Source: Antedon mediterranea (lineage: Eukaryota; Echinodermata; Crinoidea; Comatulida; Antedonidae). Taken from it: a stretch of DNA of 64,000 bases. Made by a program: the position numbers and the translations under genes. The DNA is taken from NCBI RefSeq assembly GCF_964355755.1, contig NC_092677.1, positions 10,374,601 through 10,438,600 on the forward strand, read 5' to 3'. This document shows, one piece after another, positions 61,373 through 64,000 of the stretch. Positions within the stretch are counted from its first letter, which is position 1, and every line of letters starts with the position of its first letter. The notes beneath the pieces are model-generated. The model ran no database searches. It was not told where the DNA came from and saw only the letters and a program-made list of their open reading frames with translations.

Positions 61373-61682
61373 AGATCAGGTTTTAGGCTTCGACCTCCAA
61401 GAGCAAATCTTTGTAGAACTAGAAAATCCTTCGTTGTAAATAGCATTCATATTTTTAATTCTAATGTAAGACGATAATGCAATTTTTAAATAGTTTTACA
61501 TCTTTAACAGTTTTTTTATTTTTAACTTTTTATCTTGTATTTTAATCTGTTATAATACTGCACGTTTTAATATTGTTGCAACATTTTTTATGTTTGTTTT
61601 TTATTGTTGTTTTAATCTACCAAGCAAGTGAATTTCCATTTTTATGGACAAATAAAATTTCTTGAATCTTGAATCTTGAATC
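61373..61682 (+). mobile_element. 5'-truncated non-LTR retrotransposon with (CTTGAAT)n tail
   Basis: 61373-61477 reads RSGFRLRPPRANLCRTRKSF and stops soon after. This matches the C-terminal R-x-x-x-x-L-R-P-P..R-T-x-x-(S)-F block of CR1/Jockey-like ORF2 proteins. The 3' UTR ends TTTATGGACAAATAAAATTT and then CTTGAAT x3. Most of the reverse transcriptase is missing. Confidence 0.7.
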
Positions 61683-62184
61683 ATGCAAGCATTAGACCAC
61701 TGGGATTTCATGGTATTATTTCTGTATAGTTCTTATTCTATACAAAGTTCAACAACCAATTAAAACAAATGCTAATGATAAGAAACAGTGTTAATTAAAA
61801 CATATTTTGAACAAAATTAACAAATAAAAATAATCTATTGTATAAAAATTAAAAAAGTAGTTCCAAATGGTAAAGGTTATATAAATATGGAGTACAATTT
61901 TTTTTATAATATCAATAATTGTACAACAATTTTTATATGTAAAATCACAGAAAAAAATAAGTAAGACTACAATCACTGCCTAGATTGAATGCCTTTACCA
62001 GGTGTTGTAATAATCTAATAATATATTTTAGCCCTAATATAAATAATATCATGGCAACCCATCCTCACTGGGGGTCCCCTTCTCACATCCCGTTTGAACA
62101 TTATTCATCAGACTTTGTTGTTGCAAAAAGTACAAAGGGTGGCAGACAGCTGACCCATATATGTGTCTGTCTGGAACCATGTGG

Positions 62185-62391
62185 TTATTGATGGTGATCT
62201 CGCCATGTGGAGTGTAATTGGTTCTGTCTGGCATGAGACATCGCACTCCATGAGCATCTCATGAATCGAAAACAGGACTGTTGTCCGTCCTCACATAAAT
62301 GAAACATACCTGGAGCTTGCTGCACATCACATTCAATGTTCCGTAAACAAGCATGCAAAAATTCGCCAGGGGCTTTTCGGATGTAAGCCAA
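62185..62391 (-). CDS. Candidate Cys-rich coding segment, unknown
   Basis: A distinctly less AT-rich island (about 62040-62390). The - strand is open for 68 codons, with five Cys spaced C-x5-C-x11-C-x6-C-x5-C (HACLRNIEC, then FHLCEDGQQSCFRFMRC). A consensus donor CTCCAG|GTATGT occurs inside, so only 62310-62391 may be exon and the rest intron. Other frames in the island are also open. Could be an exon of an extracellular protein or a decayed transposon gene. No match recalled. Confidence 0.3.
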   Translation of the reverse strand: MAYIRKAPGEFLHACLRNIECDVQQAPGMFHLCEDGQQSCFRFMRCSWSAMSHARQNQLHSTWRDHHQ

Positions 62392-62714
62392 AAAAAATTT
62401 GGAAGTTGTTGATAGAAAATCTATTCAATTACTGGAATATTATAATAGAAAATTACTGTTCCTGGTAGCCTAGTTAGAAGTTGGTATAACATAAATAAAC
62501 TAACCTAGATATGTAAGTTGGGTTATTAGATTAGATGTAGAGATATGGGTAAAAAATGAAGTATGGATTTTTTTTCAGTTGTTGTCATGGTATAGCTGAC
62601 ACAAAGGAAAATACATTTTAAAGGTTGATTAAGAATTTAGTTAATTTGTATATATTAATTAGACTTTTGATGCAAAATAGCACTAAGATAGCATGGATAG
62701 GGTGATGGGGTAAC

Positions 62715-62995
62715 AAAGAACAAACCAGGAAGGAGAAAAATGAACCATGAATGAGAAGAAATAACCCTACATAAGAGGAAGCATAAAGGAAAGAAGGAAC
62801 CAGGAAGGAAAAGAAGGAACCAGGAAGGAAAAGAAGGAATCATGAAGGAAAAGAAGTAACTCAGTAGAATGAAAAAGGAAGGAAGTGAAATGATAGAAAG
62901 AAAAAAAGGAACCAAGAAGGAGAGGAACCATCAGTGAAAGAAGTAACAAGTCAGGAGGGGATCTATAAGAGAAGTAACTCTCCACTAGACGACCT
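62715..62995 (+). repeat. Purine-rich low-complexity tract with GGAACCAGGAAGGAAAAGAA units
   Basis: About 280 bp dominated by A and G on the + strand, with tandem 20-21-bp units at 62794-62860. The - strand Ser/Phe/Leu-rich frames are compositional artefacts. Confidence 0.85.
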
Positions 62996-63875
62996 TCCTA
63001 ATAAAGAGAACAAGAATCTAAATCATAATATAACATAGATTCACACTCAAACTCATATTTAATCTGTCACAATTAAATGTTAAAAGTATTGTGCCTCTTA
63101 TCTGTTTGATGTCAACATTGTCAAGAGTGCTAAACAATGATGACAACCAACACTATTGTTGTTGAGCAGTATGTACAATGTATCTTTTATTTCAAACATG
63201 CAATTTTGAACATTAATCATGATTTTACACAATGTTTGGCAATGTGAAGTGGAGCTATGTGTTGATGGGGTTAGAAGTATTCAAAACACTACAGCTGTCT
63301 CTATTTAAATTAACTGAGGTATTTATAAGACGTAGACATGAAGTACCCGGGGAAGAGTTATTGACTCTTTTCTGGTGCATCCGTTCCCCACTATGAACGC
63401 TGTCCAAGTTGTAGACTCTGGGCTTAATTTAATTGTAGTTGCTTGGTAGTTCAGTCTCTAAAACATTGGTGACTCTACTTTACAGTAGCAACGGCCACAT
63501 AATTTTATTAAGCATAGTTAAAAATGTAAGGAAACTAGTGTCTCACAGGCCTGGTAGTTTGATTCAATTAGTGAATGTGCATTAATATGGAGTTTGTAGA
63601 CTGTAGATGATATTTAATTAAAAACATTACTGTCGGTAGAAATAAATTAACAGAAGTTGAGAAATTATTATTAAAGCATTTGGTTGTGTTTATATTTTCA
63701 TAAATATTTTGAAAGAAAACACACAAAGTTGATACCTGTATCAAATTTCATGACAACACAAGTATCGGATAACACCTAACAACATGCAGCTTGGAACATT
63801 CCCAGCCGTATGAGGGTGCTACAATGAATGTTTTGACAAGCGAAGTAAAATTTGTTTGAAGTTTTGTATTATGCT

Positions 63876-64000
63876 GACAACTTTGTCATGTAATAAACCA
63901 GAAAGACAACTTTGTCATGTAATAAACCAGAAAGACAACTTTGTCATGTAATAAACCAGAAAGACAACTTTGTCATGTAATAAACCAGAAAGACAACTTT
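63876..64000 (+). repeat. 29-bp minisatellite running off the window edge
   Basis: Unit GACAACTTTGTCATGTAATA plus AACCAGAAA, four full copies and part of a fifth, virtually identical, so the array is young or homogenised. Continues beyond base 64000. Confidence 0.95.

Noticed and set aside
62655-62985. Two hydrophobic Ser/Phe-rich - strand frames
   Set aside because: Caused by the purine-rich + strand tract; low complexity.

Overview
This is an AT-rich stretch of an animal nuclear genome. It has long introns, few exons and many small transposons. The only gene I can name with confidence is a ciliary microtubule inner protein (CIMIP1, human C20orf85). Its presence, the phase-1 extracellular exons of a CUB-domain gene, and the frequent 'taggcct' words point to a marine deuterostome-like invertebrate, possibly an echinoderm. 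That placement is inference. No prokaryotic operon, CRISPR array or complete virus was seen.

Genes. (1) CIMIP1 lies on the + strand at 43769-51269 in three exons with matching splice phases (131 codons before the stop). A perfect RFX X-box match sits 124 bp before the ATG. (2) Divergent from it, on the - strand, is a secreted or membrane CUB-domain gene. Exon 1 (42888-42930) and exon 2 (36051-36095) together encode a signal peptide, exon 3 (16092-16460) is one whole CUB domain, and exon 4 (15699-15836) is a Ser/Thr-rich linker. It spans at least 27 kb, and its 3' end was not found securely. The two start codons are about 840 bp apart, so the region may be a bidirectional promoter. (3) Weaker spliced gene models are a + strand three-exon model nested in the CUB gene's 19.6-kb intron (22889-25052), a - strand 3' end with an 18-nt microexon (56994-58009), and several single candidate exons. 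None of these was recognised by family.

Mobile DNA makes up much of the structure. I see at least five families of small inverted-terminal-repeat elements. MITE-1 has eight copies, with termini like TAAAGCTCTGTCTACACTAT. MITE-2 has two copies (AAGC..GGTTCCCACTAG). MITE-3 has two copies (TA|CCGTACTGACGCGGG..). A fourth family, TA|CCGTAAAATCTTCT.., has two copies and carries an internal minisatellite. MITE-5 has the TACAGTAGAA terminus. There is also a 1.1-kb element with CCCTTTTACACTATC ends. The 3' ends of 5'-truncated non-LTR retrotransposons occur at about 4.5, 25.4, 45.7-46.2 and 61.4-61.7 kb, and tRNA-derived SINE material at about 56.6 and 60.1 kb.

Tandem repeats are prominent at 6.5-7.1, 15.2-15.7, 22.2, 49.3-49.5, 54.1-54.4, 60.6-60.9 and 63.9-64.0 kb. 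They produce long repetitive reading frames that I do not regard as genes. The remaining intervals look like ordinary AT-rich intron or intergenic DNA.
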